A DNA stretch of 44,878 nt from Dipetalonema caudispina. Lineage: Eukaryota; Nematoda; Chromadorea; Rhabditida; Onchocercidae. The translations under genes were made by a program, and so were the position numbers. The first letter of the stretch is position 1. Each line of letters opens with the position of its first letter. Below, piece after piece: positions 24,769-39,300 of this stretch. The notes beneath the pieces were generated by a model that saw nothing but the letters and a program-made list of their open reading frames with translations, did not search any database and was not told where the DNA came from. The stretch covers positions 1 through 44,878 of the forward strand of contig JABVXV010000430.1 of assembly GCA_013365325.1 (NCBI GenBank). Reading direction: 5' to 3'.

Positions 24769-25818
24769 TACTTGTATATTAAGTATGGTATTTTCACTTC
24801 AGCTTCATTTCAAGTTTAAGAAGTCGAGATTGCTACAATTTCAATTTGTTACTTTGAAGACGACAACCATTGATCGATAACATTTTAGTGTTTTCTTACG
24901 ACATATATATATACATATTTTTCTTCTATATGAGCAAAAACTGAAATATATATATATTAAAGTGCAATATAAAGTTACAGTATATTATTTTGGGTTATAC
25001 CGACATTAATTGTATAAACTCATAAATCTGTATCGATTAAATGATAGTATTTTTAGGATTAAATTGCAAATTTCTCAAATTTCTCACCGATTCAAGATGA
25101 TTATGTTAATATTGAAGATGTTAAGAGAAAAAAAAAAAGAAAAAAACTTCAGAAATAACTTAAAATATTCACAGAAAAATTATCACCAACAAAGTTAGTC
25201 ATTATCAGTGATAATCAGATGTATACAACAAAGTATTACTATCCAGAAATTCTCTTCCGTAATGTTTTCCGATAATGACTATTGTTCCTCGCCTTTTTGT
25301 TCTTTGACAAGAATACTATTTTCGAATTCTTCGACAATTTCCTCAAAAATTTTTTCTCTATTATTGTCTTACTAATTAAATTCCCTATCAATAATGACCG
25401 TCTAATAACTAATGATCGTCTGATAACTAATGATTATATTGTAAATAAATGATTTAACGTTGATAAAATTTTACTTGCTCTAGCATAGAATAAGAAATCT
25501 AATAAAGTTCCCTATCAATAATAACCATTGAATAACTAATGATAACCGATAATTATTATCATGCTAATTTTGTAAACAAAAGACACATTGGATACGACAA
25601 TTCTTTGCTATATTTGCTATTAAAACAATATTTTATTATCATACACTATGTTTTATTCATGCATATGATAACTATCTTTACGTTTGATATCATTTGGATA
25701 TTTAGTATCAATTGATTTGATAAGAATCGAATCATTTCCATCTAAATTATGCATATATTACTACTTTTCGACATAACCTAATTTAATGAATCATTTCGAA
25801 TATCAATACCTTTTCAGT

Positions 25819-26799
25819 ATGATGATATTATCACTAGCATTTTGCATAAGTTTGCTTTCATTTTCAATTGTTCAAACAACAACTGCATGTGATATTATTA
25901 TACGTGTAAAATCACTTACGCAAACGCCATTTAAAGCACAAATTATTGCTCCAAATGGTAAAGGTAGCGAAAAGTTAGTTATATCTTTTTTTTTTTTTTT
26001 TTTTTTTTTAATATTTGAATTTCTTTTCCTTTTTCGACATAAAAACTAAGCAATATATTCCATGATAATTTATTCTTAATAGAGTATTCAAGTTTGTTTA
26101 GTTTAAAAAAACAAAATCTTCTAAAAATTTCATTTAAAATAACAATAACTGTCACGAATATTATGCTTCGTTTTTCTCTTTTTTGGTCAAATAATAGCTT
26201 GAATGAAAGAATATTTATGTGATAAAAATGAAAAATATTTCATGCTTCCATCCAATTCAATTTTTCAACGTTTAACTAAAGTAATACTAATCAATAGTAG
26301 CATTTCAGAAAGCTTTTAAACAAAAACGAGCGGTTAATCTTTCAAGAGAAAGCTGACAAATGTGGCTTAGGACCATTTGAAATAAAAACATTCGCAGAAA
26401 GAGGTCATAGTATGAAGGAAGAAAATGTAAAGGTAAGCTTATCTTTTATATTAAACTTCAAATGAAATCTATGTCAATTTCAGCCTAATAAGTAGCAATA
26501 ATTATTTTGATAGTAATAGAATGAAATAAAATAATCCTAATTTTTATGCTGTTTACGTAATTATTAATTAATAATCCATCAATTGAACATCTATTATGAT
26601 TAGCTAAATGTCAGAAAAAAAAAGAAAAAAAACAATCATACAGGTAACATTAAATGGTATCGGTGCAGTAAACTATGAAGTTGGAGATGATCTCATACCG
26701 AAACAAGTATTTCGACAAGGTGCTGAATGTCAGGGACAATGTGCGCCATTAGGTGTTACTCAACAACATAAGACAACAACAACAACTACGAAAGTATGA
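25819..26799 (+). CDS. Small secreted protein with signal peptide, four-Cys nematode type
   Basis: Three exons, 25819-25973, 26309-26432 and 26644-26799, phases 2 and 0, give 144 aa. The start at 25819 ([19 protein letters not shown]) directly follows a CCTTTTCAG acceptor and begins a good signal peptide; an upstream in-frame ATG at 25786 would lie before that acceptor, so I prefer 25819. The mature chain, from about [20 protein letters not shown], has alternating polar/hydrophobic beta-type segments, cysteines in ACD, DKCGLG and ECQGQCAP that could form two disulphides, and ends in a short poly-Thr/His tail ([10 protein letters not shown]). No transmembrane segment follows the signal, so it is probably secreted. 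The layout resembles small nematode-restricted extracellular proteins, but I do not recognise a named family and assign no function. Confidence 0.8.
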
Positions 26800-28229
26800 A
26801 GAAATATTTGTATCACATTGTTTATTTGCTAAATTATTTGATATTTGTTATACAATCATATAACATTCATTAAAATATAAGCAATTGCAATAACAATAAA
26901 AACACTAACAATAACAATAATAAGTAGAAGAAAAAAGAAAAATAAAAATAAAATAAACAAAAATATTTTGGTATGTTTAGTAATTTTTCCCTTTTTTTTT
27001 TTGAGATTGTAAATAACTTCTATAATTTTAAATCATAAATTATATCGATGAATTATAAATTTAATGAGCATTATTAAATTGAATCGTTTTATTGAAAGGG
27101 TTGATAAGTGCTATTTTTTATTTTTAATAAGGAATAATTAATTGGATTGCAAAATTTTCTTCTGATAAATATTATTTCATAGTAATCAGAAATATTTGAA
27201 AGGTCTTTTTTTTCCACTTTTTTTTATTTATAATTGGTAAAGCAAAAATATAATAGTTATGATGAAGTAATGTATCACCGGTGATAATATTTATCAATAA
27301 AAGTATTTGAAAAAGAAAATCCCAGAGTTAAAGTTGTAATATTGAGCAAAATTTTTAGTAAGTTTGTTAATAGTACGAATAATTACAAGGATAATGATAA
27401 TATTGCACTAGGCATAATTATTTAAAATAAAATGTCTTTTTTCAAATTTTTATAACAGATATATGTTTTAAAAATTATCAATTAAGTTGAATATCTATCA
27501 TAGGTTAAGTTGATGATACTGTACAATTAAAGGTTAGAATAAGCAAACAACGATAAGTAAATTTTTTAGCGATTAAACCTTATGAAATTAAGTTTAATTA
27601 GGTAATATGTGTAGAAAAAGTTATGATAAAACGAAAATGAATAAGTTAAAAACAATTGAAGAATGCGAAGGAAAAGACGTCAAAGAGCTACAAGATTGAT
27701 TTTGATTCTAATTAAATTGATCAAATTTTAAGAACAAAATTGAAATAAGCATTAAAATAACAGTGTTCTTTTTTTTGTATACTACAATAATACAATTGAA
27801 ATAGCAGTTGTTTCCATTGATCAATTTTAATGGGAAAAATATGTAAAAAAAAATCAGTTTCAAAAAAAAAAAAAAAAAATTTTAAATCTTCCATCAAGAA
27901 ATATCACAAACTATCAGCGATTGTTCAGAACAAAATATTACAAAAGAGAATATCAAAAGTTCACTTTCTTTCTCCAATCAAAATGATATAAAGATAAAAG
28001 AAAAATTAACTACACACATTCCCCTTCTCCCTCGCCTCTCCCGTATTGCCAGAAATTGAATAACAATTTACAAAATAATAAAGCAAAATAAATATGTATA
28101 AATTAGAAGCATAATAGTGACATCAATTGATGTGGTATAAAATCGATTATGATAATGTCGAAAAGTATCAGCTAATGCTTCGATGAATGTGATAAAGTAA
28201 CACGATAGAAGCAGCAACTATCACATTAT
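26800..28229. other. Convergent intergenic region
   Basis: 3' flanks of the secreted-protein gene (plus) and the TSP1/C6 receptor gene (minus). AATAAA-type signals occur soon after the stop, for example ACAATAAAAAC near 26892-26901. A-rich, with poly-A and poly-T runs; no exon recognised. Confidence 0.5.
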
Positions 28230-31200
28230 TCATATTTCTCGTGGTATGGGATAATTTTCTGAAATAAAAAAATATGAAAGGAATAATAAAAAGAAAAATG
28301 AAAAAAAAAAAAAAAAAGAACGAAAATAAACATGAATTAAATTAAGAATTAATTATTTAACTGAAATATATTTCTTGTTGAAACAACATTTCCTTCATTC
28401 ATATATCGCTTATAACTAAGAAATAAAAGATAAAATTAATGAAATACTATTGAATCAATGATATTGCAACAATTTTCAATACACAGTATTGAATAAAATA
28501 AAAAAAGCTTCAAGTACAGAATTCCTTAAAAGAGGATAACAATTGATTAAAAGTACAAACCTTTTAACATTGTCCGCCTTTTGCTATCAATCCTGAAATA
28601 AAGCACAGCAACGATAATGCTAGCAATAATCATAAGGCAAGCAATGATTACAAATATGATTAGCCACGGAGACCAGGCCATTTCCTTTTTGCACAGCTTA
28701 TCAAATGCAACAGCCGTAAGCTAAAATGCTACTTTTTTTTTTTTGCTAAATACGCCATGATTACGTCAATAACTATTGTTGAAAAATTGTCAAATACAGG
28801 AATGAATTAAATTTACTGAAACATCACATAAATTACATCCTATCAGTTATAATGAAAGTAAAAATTATGATCAGGTTAGCAATTATTTTATTTATCCTAG
28901 CTTCAGCTATCTTCTCCCATCAATATATCCGGTTTAGCTTACTTATTTGAAGCATTCAGGATATATGTGCTGAATCTCTTCTATTCCCATGAGATATGTC
29001 AATGATCAATGATTACTGAACAGAATTGTTGTTAAATTTTAACAAGTTTTTTTGTATTCAAAAAAAAAAAAAAATTCATTCAATAATTCGTTGAATAGTT
29101 GAAGAATATTTCAATCGTTGAAATTCCCCTAATAATTCACCAATTTCACTCCATTTATTGCATAATATTAACTTCGAAATAATAGTGATAATAATGATAA
29201 TAATAATGATAGTAATAATAGTGATAGCGGTAACTTTATCATAATTATTATCGATTATTTTATAAAGTATGATCAAAATAATGTTAACAAAAATAGTAAT
29301 AGCTATTGAAGGATAAGTCCAATTGATAATTTGATAAAATAAAGTATTACAAATAAAGTGATAGCTTACGAGATGACAAAATGGAAATTTCATGAAATAT
29401 TATAAAATGATAAGAGCAAATAGTAATTTGTTAAATCGAAAAAAAAAAAAAAAAAAAAAAAAAAAAGATGGAATAGCTTTGAAGAATGAATAGTTCACAT
29501 CGTTTAGCTTTGTAGCCAAATAGAATTGAATGAATGAATGAATGAATGAATGAATGAATGAATAAAGCACAATTGCACCTTTTCCCTTCTCTTCCTATTT
29601 TCATTTCATTTCATTTCATTTCATTTTTTTTTTTTTTCTTTTTACATCCAATCCGTTAAATACTACAAAATGGTCACATAACTTTTTCCATTAAACAAAC
29701 ATAAATTCAAACAAAAAAAATTTCCCTTCAATAATTTCAATTGAAAAGTTATATGTGAAATGAAAAAAGGAAAAGAAAATGACACACAAACATATTACAT
29801 ACATCCCGATAAATAATACTTTTTTTTTTCTATCATCTCCATTTCCCTCCTCTTTTCATTATTGTCCCCCTCCTTCCCACCTTCCCATATCAATAAATGA
29901 TTGAATGACGAATTTGCAAACAAAAATTGAAATTGAACTATTTTGGGAATTTAAGGTATTTGCTATTTCTTACTCAAATAAGCATTATCTATTTAAATAG
30001 TTTGAATATTCATTTCATTTTTCTTCCATTCAATGTTGCAATATTTATCATTTTTTGTTTTACAATTAAATTATTCGTCATTTGCTTTTTTATTTCGAAA
30101 AAAATAAGCAAATAGAAATGACAATTAACTGATTGGTTATCATTATCAGATGATGGTTTTATTATTAAGCTCATTGATTAATTGATTGAATTTACTGTTA
30201 AATGATTCTTAAAAACATTGTGTAAATATTGGTAACATTTTTAGATTAATATTATATTTAGTAATTCTTAATGAAAATTCGCATTAAATTTTCAATTCAT
30301 TTTATATTTTTGAAATTTTTTTATTGTTTTTCTTTGTGTCAAACATTAGAAACATTTTTATTTGCAGCATATTTACTATTATTTTGTTTTATTTTTGATA
30401 ATGTTATATTTTTTTCTTTTCCTCCAAATTTGATAAATTTCTGACTGTTATGAAATTTTAAAATTATAAATTTTCCTTGCGTTTTTGACAGAGACTTTTG
30501 CTTCGAATTTTATAGAGAATTATTTTTTTAATTTAATATTTGGTTACTTTCATTCTTCAATTTTCGCAAAATTTTATAATATATTTTTATGATTTTTTTT
30601 TTATTTTGTGGATTTTAAAATTTGTCACTTTTTTCTTTGCAAAATGTTGAAATCTTTTGAAATTTTATCAAGCATTTGTTACTTAAAACTATTAAATAAT
30701 TTCTTTTTATCGTAAAAGTGACAAAAAAGTTGACATATTACATTCTTTTTAACATGTTGCACATCACCTAATTACAGCACATTGGCCAAAGATGACATTA
30801 TTAGGCAAAGGATTATTTATGTATATTCCATGAATTTCTCACTCTACTAGGCTCAAATAAATACCTATCATAAACTAATATTAAATTAATCTTTTTGTGT
30901 TAACAAACTTTCTATGTTGCACTTTTTCCACGGCCCTAAACAATTTTTACTATCACATTTTTGAAGTATTTCAGTCAATACTAATGATATCTTAATTTAA
31001 ATTCCACTTTGTAGAAAAATAATGAATAAGACAAGCATTATATTTGCTTTCATTGCCATAAATAGTGAAGAAATTAATCAAAAATAAACATTATTAATCT
31101 TAAAAATCAATTAATTAAGTAATTGATACGGATCATATAAGACTATTTGATATTAATTGATCAACATGAATGAGTTGTTATTAACATGGATCATCCATTA

Positions 31201-33314
31201 TCATATCATAATAGCTATACCAAATCATTCACCATCTGTACCACATAATTCTATCATGTCCAATATGTAAAAATTGAACGCAACACTTTAATCTGTTTCT
31301 ATTGATATAATAAAGTTTATTAAAGGAAAATGAGTATTTAAATTTCATTGAAGTAATTTTCTTAAGTTTAATTAAAGAAGCAATATTAATTAAAAAAGTT
31401 TGATTGATTATAATCAACGAAATCTTTAAAAAGTATGTCTTAGCCATCAGTTCAATTGAGATCAATTCATTGAATCGGTATGCAAACAAATTTTTGATTC
31501 ACTGAAGAGACCATATAGTTTTGTCGACATGCATTTCGTGGATACAAACATGGTTGTAGATTGCAAAATTCTGTATCACTTACACTCCTTAAGAATTAAT
31601 TAATCATAGCATTTCTAAATTTTTAATTCCAATAAAAAATATAAATATGAAACATATGAAAGATCAAGTGATTACATGTAATTATTCTAATAATAATATG
31701 AAAAAGAATTTCGATAATTTTACTTTTGTTATTTTGATGTTATCAAATTTCTACAATTCTTACATTGTAAGCATGCATGATAGATTAATGAAAAGTAAAA
31801 TATAAAGTATAAAGTGTAGGAAATGCATAAAAGCTGAATATATAACTAAATAATCAGAAATGTCCAAAAATTTAAATTACTATAAATTTTTGTTAATAAA
31901 ACGATTGCATACCGGATACGATTAACTACAATATTTCATTGGGAAAGATTAATGATTCTTAAAAACTGCGCAATCATTTTTTGTTTTCTCTTTGATTTTT
32001 TTTTTTTTCAAAAATATTTTAATTTATCTAGCTGATTAAATTGTAAGTTCCAGATAAAACTAAATATATGTAATTGTGCAAATATGATAAAGTAATTAAT
32101 AAATTAAAAATCAAACGAAGTATAACATCAATATATATTTATGATTTAACAAATACGAACATATAATTTTTATACTACTTAGATATATCGCATAATTTTT
32201 TATATCCAAGAATCTATTCTGACTACTTTGGAATTTTTGCAATGATAATTGCAATGATATCAAATATTAAATTGTTCAATGACTTTCATCCATAAAAATT
32301 TTGTTGCAGTTAAGTTTGTCATATAATTTTGTGAACGAAAAAAAAAAAAAAAAAAAAAAAGAAGAACTTACCCAGGACAAAAACAATCCTCACGAGTTTG
32401 TCGACAACCACGAAAACGTTGTCGACTTCCATAAGCGCCACAGATATCTGTACAAATTGACCAAGGTTCCCAAATTGACCATTGAGCATGACATCCTGGT
32501 GTTGTTAGCATTGGAGTCTACAAAAAAAAAAAACTTCTGAATTGTAAAAAGTTTAGATTTAATTACTTCAAATTTCCTAATTATTTTGCGTCCTTTTTAT
32601 TTTTACCCTTTATCATTGTTCAGTTATTTCTTACACGTCATTCACGCAATAGTATCACATGAATACACATTGAACAGACAATATTTTTTTTTTAAATTAA
32701 ATCATTCTTACGAAATCAATTAAGGCTAACATTTGATATTGTAATGTTTTGGAATATATTTTAATACAAATCGTTTTTTTTTTTTTTTTTTTCTATCCGT
32801 GGAATGGAATGTTTTTGCATTGAACATTATAAGCTTATGGATGAAATGGCAGCTATAGTTTGAAAGAGAAAACTGCAAATTCAATTTAAATGGAAAATGA
32901 AGTGAGCTAAAAAGCTTTTAAGCTAGGCTTAAGCCTTAACTTAAATTTTTTTTTTTTGAGAATTTAAAATCTATGCCTAAAATGAGTCCAAGATTATGGA
33001 ATAAGTCTGGAAAGAAGATGGGAAATCAATCTTCTTTCTTCCTTCTTTTCCTTTTTTTCTTTTGAATCTAAAGTATAGATCTAATTGATTCTACGACTAA
33101 TCACTAAAGTACCTTCTAAACTTTTTTTTTTTTTTTACATAAAGCTTACAGGTGGCGGTGTAACAATTACAACAATTGTCGTATAATTTGGTGTCGGCAA
33201 TTTTTCTGAAATGGTCCATCTACTTATTTTAGAAAGCAATGATAAACTAGCGATTTTGAAATCAATCTAAAAGAGTTAGCATAATTTATTCAAATTTAAA
33301 GGATAAAAACAAGT

Positions 33315-33346
<32 letters not shown>

Positions 33347-36300
33347 GCCTTTAACTTCATCGTAACCCACTAGAAATCATTTGTTTACCTATTACGAGAC
33401 ACGAAATTTTTGCTACATCAACATCCGATCCAGATGTTCGCCATCGAGCATTATTTCCACATATCAATTCTATTTGTGCTTTACCAGTAGTATCCGATAT
33501 AATTGGCAAATTCACTTCATCATTGAGATATATCCTTGCAGTGGTTCCCCTCTATTTATTAAATTTTTCAAATTTTATTTCATCGAAAATAATTATATGA
33601 AGATAAAATCTAGCAAATATATAAATGGTATGGAAAAAAAAATTTGATATTGGACAAAGAATTAGAGTATTAAAATTTAGTGAAAAAAAAATTAATTTTT
33701 GAAATATTCAAACCTTAGCACTACCACATATAACATTTGCTATACGACAGCCATCAGCTTGTCTCCAGTATTCAATCGCCAATGCACCGTTAGTTTCATT
33801 TGGTTTTAAATTTGTTATTTGCTTAGCTTGAATATTTTTGCATGCAGTACAATGTGCTGGTGCTGAAAATTTCGATTCTAATAAATTAAAAAATAAATAA
33901 AATTTACGCAAATGACAAAAGTTCACGTGTATACCTGTATATGTACGCATATTTGCCAAAAAAATAAAAAATGCTAACGTATGTGTGAATACGTATTCTC
34001 TAATCTTCACATAACTAATATGATAACAGTATTTAGATCATCAAATCAATGATATTTCTAAATAATTCTTTTACTGATTGTTGCTGCCGTTGTTAGTATA
34101 GGTCTTGTCGTAGGTAATGTGGTCATTGTTGTAGTTGGTGGTCGAATAATATCTAAAACTTTTGAAATTTTTACTAAATTTCGGAAAACAGTCTACTACT
34201 ACATCTATTTTAAAATTTTTGTAAATTATGTTAAATAATTGCTTTTTTTTTTTTTTCCATCCAATGAAAGCATGTATATACAAAAATAAAAGAACCTCGT
34301 GAAAGACAGGTAACATTTTCAACGTTAACATGTGAACCCAGAGGTCTAAAACGTCGATTATCACCGCATACCAATAAAATCATTGCAGTGCCATTTAAAT
34401 TTAAAATATATGGTAAATTCTTCATCTCGTTGAAATAGATTATAGTTTCAGCATTTCCCTAATAAATTATTCATCTAATTAATGTATATGTTGAAATGTA
34501 TGCATTTTTATTAATTATATTCTGAATGAGTATAATTATGGAAATATACTTTATGTAAATCTTTACAATATTAATATTATTATTATTGCAAAATATTGGA
34601 AAATTTTAGGATGTTACTAGAATTTTTGTGAAATAAAATTAATGATCGTGTCATTTATCATTTTTCTCTTTTTTACAAATTAAAAGTGCATTCTTGAAAA
34701 TAAAAATACATTCTTAAGATCGAAAGGAATTTCTCGAAATTTATAAGATAGAATGAAAACTTCTATTCACATGCATTTCATTTTGGTTTGCATACATATC
34801 TATTCTGATTTTTGCAACACTACGGATAGCTAAAACAATTACATTTAATGGCTTGATTGAAGTCTAAAAATTTCATGCAAAGTGATATAAACTACTTACA
34901 TCACTGGTACTACAAAAAATTTCAGCTACACGGCAACCATCTTCATTTTGCATATATTCAATGATAAGCCTTCCATCACTTTCAATTACTGTCGGATCTT
35001 TCACTCTTGCGGCAATGATATTTGTGCATGTACTGCATGGTTCTGTAAGTTATGCTAAAATTTAAATTTGATTGATTAAAATGCAATGCAAACATGCGGA
35101 ATATTACACGATTTGAATATCGGATAAAAACTCGTGTACTAAATGATTTAAATTTCGTCTTCTACATACAATTATTTGATTAAAATTAAAAATATTAAAT
35201 ATGATATGAAATGGAATATACTTGGTGTTGTAATTAGTGGTGGCGGCGTTGTTGGTTCAGGATGATCTATAAAAAGTTATGAAATTATATTCTTTAAAGT
35301 TTTTGCAAAAAATTTAAGAATGCTTGAAACATTAATTTAATCTGACATCGAAAATGGAATGTCCGAAATGACTGAACATTTTTCACATTGTAAGATAATT
35401 TATAAATTATAATATAATTATTCCAAACAGAAATTATGAATGACTCATTTGTTTTGGTTTAAAAAATAAAATTGAGTGAAATAAACGGAACCATATATTG
35501 ATTTATTCCATAATTGTTTATTGCTGTAAGATTTATAAGACAATGATCGTTAATTTTGTTTAAATTTTTTTAAATTTCATTTCAAGAAGATTCTGTTAAC
35601 GAATTATTCTTCTTCTAAATTGTATAATTTAAACATGTTCAGCTTATGTCATTTAATCAGTATTAAACAATAAGGCAAATAATTTGAATTTTATCATAAA
35701 ATCAAAGGAACCTCTGAGTAGGCATGTTACATTCCAAATACTTATCCTTGAATGGGGTGCTCTCCAACGGATATTTTCGTCACAAGTTAAGGTAATTTGA
35801 GCCATACCGGTTGATGACATTGCCAATATATTAGTTCTGATTTCATTTCCATAGATTATTGCAGTTTGCCTAATCTAAACAATATCAATAGATTTATGTA
35901 TTAACGATCTGATAAAATTCTTCTTAATATCCATTCAGATATCTTCACCGATAAGATAGATATAAGTCTAGCTGTATTTGCAGTTTATCACAAAATATCA
36001 AATCATACGAATATTAGAAATATTCGATAGGTTTCTTGATGAAATAGCATGACCCATGAACTCTAGAAAGAAGCTCACAATGACGGCATGAAAATCTCAT
36101 TTAACCTTCCATTGAACAAAATGCAATCGATAGCTACGATTCAATGATAATAACTGATCATAAAGTAGTATCATTTAATCTTATTTAAAAATTCTACCGT
36201 TAAAATTACCATACCATCAGCAGTCATTGAGTAGTGTGCCCATATTTTGATATTTCAATGGAACGTGGGAACATAAAATATTGATTTTATGAAGTGAAAA

Positions 36301-39300
36301 ATCAAACGATTTCACTTGTTAATTATTACAAGATATCATAATTTGGAATGAACAATTAGCATAGAATTTGGTTAAATTTCGAGATAATTTGCATAGAAGA
36401 CGTACCAAGGGACCGGCATCACAATAAATACTAGCAGTACGACAACCAAGAGGATCTGCTCCATAAACGATCGGCATTTGACCATTTCTTTCACCATTAG
36501 CCGGTTGTAGAAGTCCTATTGTCAGTATATTATCGCATGCACTGCATATTTCTACTAAAATTTTATTGCAAATTACAAAAAGAAAAGAAAAAAAAAAAAA
36601 AAAACTATCATTAAATTCTGGGTGTTATAAAGCAAGCAGGAAATAATTAGGAAATATTGAATTGAGCTTGTAGATTTCACAAAAACATGCAATATTTTTC
36701 ATTTAAAATATAAAGTAAAAATAAAAAATTTGACAATAAATCTTCCCGAAAAATTCCATTTTTTTGTTCTCAGAAAAATAAATAAAATTTGAAGAGATGA
36801 AGAAATTAAAATTTAAAATGTAACTTCGACATCTATCATTCATTGGTATTATCCATTGCAAAAACTTCGATCGAACTAATTCATCCAATTCTCTTTGCTT
36901 ATAATTTTAACAGGAAACTTACAAATTATTATATACATAACATATCTTATCTGTCACATTAGTTACTGCCATGCATTAAGCATTTCTAAAAAAAGAAAAT
37001 TCCAAGAATTCATGCAATTATTTCAAATCAAATTACTGTTATGAACAAAATATTGCAGTGAGGAAAAAAAAGAAAAAAAAAAAGAGTTCAGAAGCTCAGT
37101 TTTGCGCATATTACCAACTTTGTCGTTTTGTTCGTATTTTGTTGACCTGAAGGATGGATCGTTCATTCAAATTCTTGGGAACGTATTGATGATGATACCG
37201 AAATTGTGAATCTGAATGGAATGTGAAACAAATGATATTCTATCATTTTGTAAATCGTTGTTTACTTTTTTCGTTTTTTAATGTTAAAAAAATGCTCTAA
37301 TTCAATTTACTTCAGATAAATTTAATAACACGAATAATTATTCCTTAGTTTAGTCGTAAATCATTCATTGATTCGCAACGATTCATTTACACACAAGTAT
37401 ACGTTATGTTTAGATTTGATCGCTTAATTTCCATAATACCAATTGATTAATTGCAGTAAATTTTCGAAGGTTAAAAGTTACATTGAACTGTTTCTTATTT
37501 CATCATTTCTTTATACTTCTGTATTAAGCTAATTATTTGATCGGTTTTTCTTTTTTTTTTTTTTCAAATTTTTTAAAAATTTTGATAACATATTCTTGTA
37601 GAATAGCTAAACCATAGTATTTTGACACCTTCTTGATGTATAAAATTTTTCCACAACTCTCTCATCATTTGCATATTTTTTGTATTTCATCACCTTTGAG
37701 TAATCAGCTGAAGATAAGAAGATTATTGTTACGTGGTCATACACGTATTCACGGAAAAAAATAGGACAGTGAAGGGAACAGTGCCACAATGAATCACAAT
37801 CATCTTGCATGCTATACTTGCATGGCATGCATGCAATTTACTAACTCGTTACAATATCCATTGTTGTTGATGATACGATGGAACGCGTTTCTACACCACT
37901 CGTGATAGCGACAGTAGCAGTTTTGATAGCAGTGGCTGTACTTTTGGTAGTAGTTACGGCAAGGACGGCAGTAGGTTTAGCAGCTGTCATGGTAGGTACA
38001 GCAACCGCAGAAGTAGGTATGAGAGTTGTAGTGATAGATACGGCAGCCGTGGGTGTAGGCATGACAGCTACAGTAGTAGGTACAGCAAGCACGGTAGTAG
38101 GTGTGGTAGCTGCAGGAGTAGATGTGACAGTTGCAATGATAGGTACATCACAACAGTCAAGTATAGAAGATGCAGTAGTTTTGGTAACAAGTGTAGCAGC
38201 TGCGGTAGAAAGTATAGCAGCTGCAGTGGTTCTGGTGGCGAACATAGCAGAGGATGTAGTAGTAAGTACATCAACGGCCGTAATTCTGGTACCAGTTATG
38301 GCAGCATCTGAGGTAGGTATGGCAACTTCGGTGGTTCCAGCAGCGAGTATTGTATCTGCAGTGGTATTTACAGCAGCTGCGGGAGTAGGTGTGGTATCTG
38401 TAACGGCAGATGCAGCAGCTGTGGTAATAAGTATAGAAGGTGCGGTACTTCTTGTAGGTAGTGTAGCAACGGCGATCGTAGTAGTAGGTTTGACAATCTT
38501 AGTAATTGTGGGTGTAATAATTGTTGGTACAGTAGCTGTAGTGACAAGAATTGTTTCCATTGTACCCATGGTACTTCCAGTTGTTTCGATCATTGTTGTT
38601 GATTCTGATGAAAGAGAATTCTAACAAGTGTTAAATAATAACTTTACTTAAGTACGTCTAAATGTTAAGACAATACAACTTACCAAATACTGTTGATTCC
38701 TGAAAATGAAATTTTTCATTACTACGTAAATATTTAAATTAGTAGCCAAAAGCGCATTTCATTAAGAGTAAAAATACCCTCAGGTTATTCATTTTCATTT
38801 CAGTATTTCGATACTGATTATCATAATGTATCAATTTACGGAGAAAGAATGTATCATGTCGTACTAATGATCTTATCAATTTCTGATAATATCTCTCATA
38901 TTACTATTTACAAATTATATTAATTAACAAAATTCGAGAAATTTAACTTACATTGGGGCAGTGAAATGAGAAATTTGCAGCAGTTCCACAAAGTCTTATT
39001 TCCGCACCAAAAGCACTAAAATTATATTGTCATTTTCAGTTTATCCAGTGATAATACTTACTGATCACCCTATCGGAAACTTATTATTCGATCAAGAATT
39101 CGTTATTTTATTTTCATTAATCGTTCTCTCACAAAATATCCATAACTTTAAACTAATTGAAATGTAAAAATAAAAATAAAATTCACTTGCAAAAGTATTT
39201 CGTTTTCGTAGTACAATTTGGCGGGTTTTTTCGACAAAATCTAAAATTATTGCAATCTTAAGCTATTTAGAATAAAAAAAAGAAATGAACAAACAAATAT

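Larger units (their letters stand above)
22720..25800. other. Long gene-free intergenic region
   Basis: About 3 kb between ERH (minus) and the secreted-protein gene (plus), so it should contain both promoters. Contents: poly-A runs, a CT tract at 23355-23382, a 52-54-bp tandem duplication near 23416-23570, a TG/TA-rich tract near 24661-24768, and several ATATAT blocks near 24900-24960. No exon with good splice sites and protein character was recognised. Confidence 0.5.

Noticed and set aside
29076..29393. 105-codon minus-strand frame rich in Ile/Thr/Asn inside the receptor intron
   Set aside because: Its composition follows an AAT/GAT/AGT triplet-like repeat, it has no splice sites in the required phase, and it shows no protein motif.
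32301..32540. Plus-strand frame beginning with a poly-Lys run
   Set aside because: It overlaps the second TSP1 exon on the opposite strand, and the poly-Lys is a genomic A-run.
37878..38624. 248-codon plus-strand open frame of Val/Ala-rich protein
   Set aside because: It is the antisense of the mucin exon. The minus strand fits the receptor gene in phase on both sides, while the plus strand has no signal, domain or splice context.
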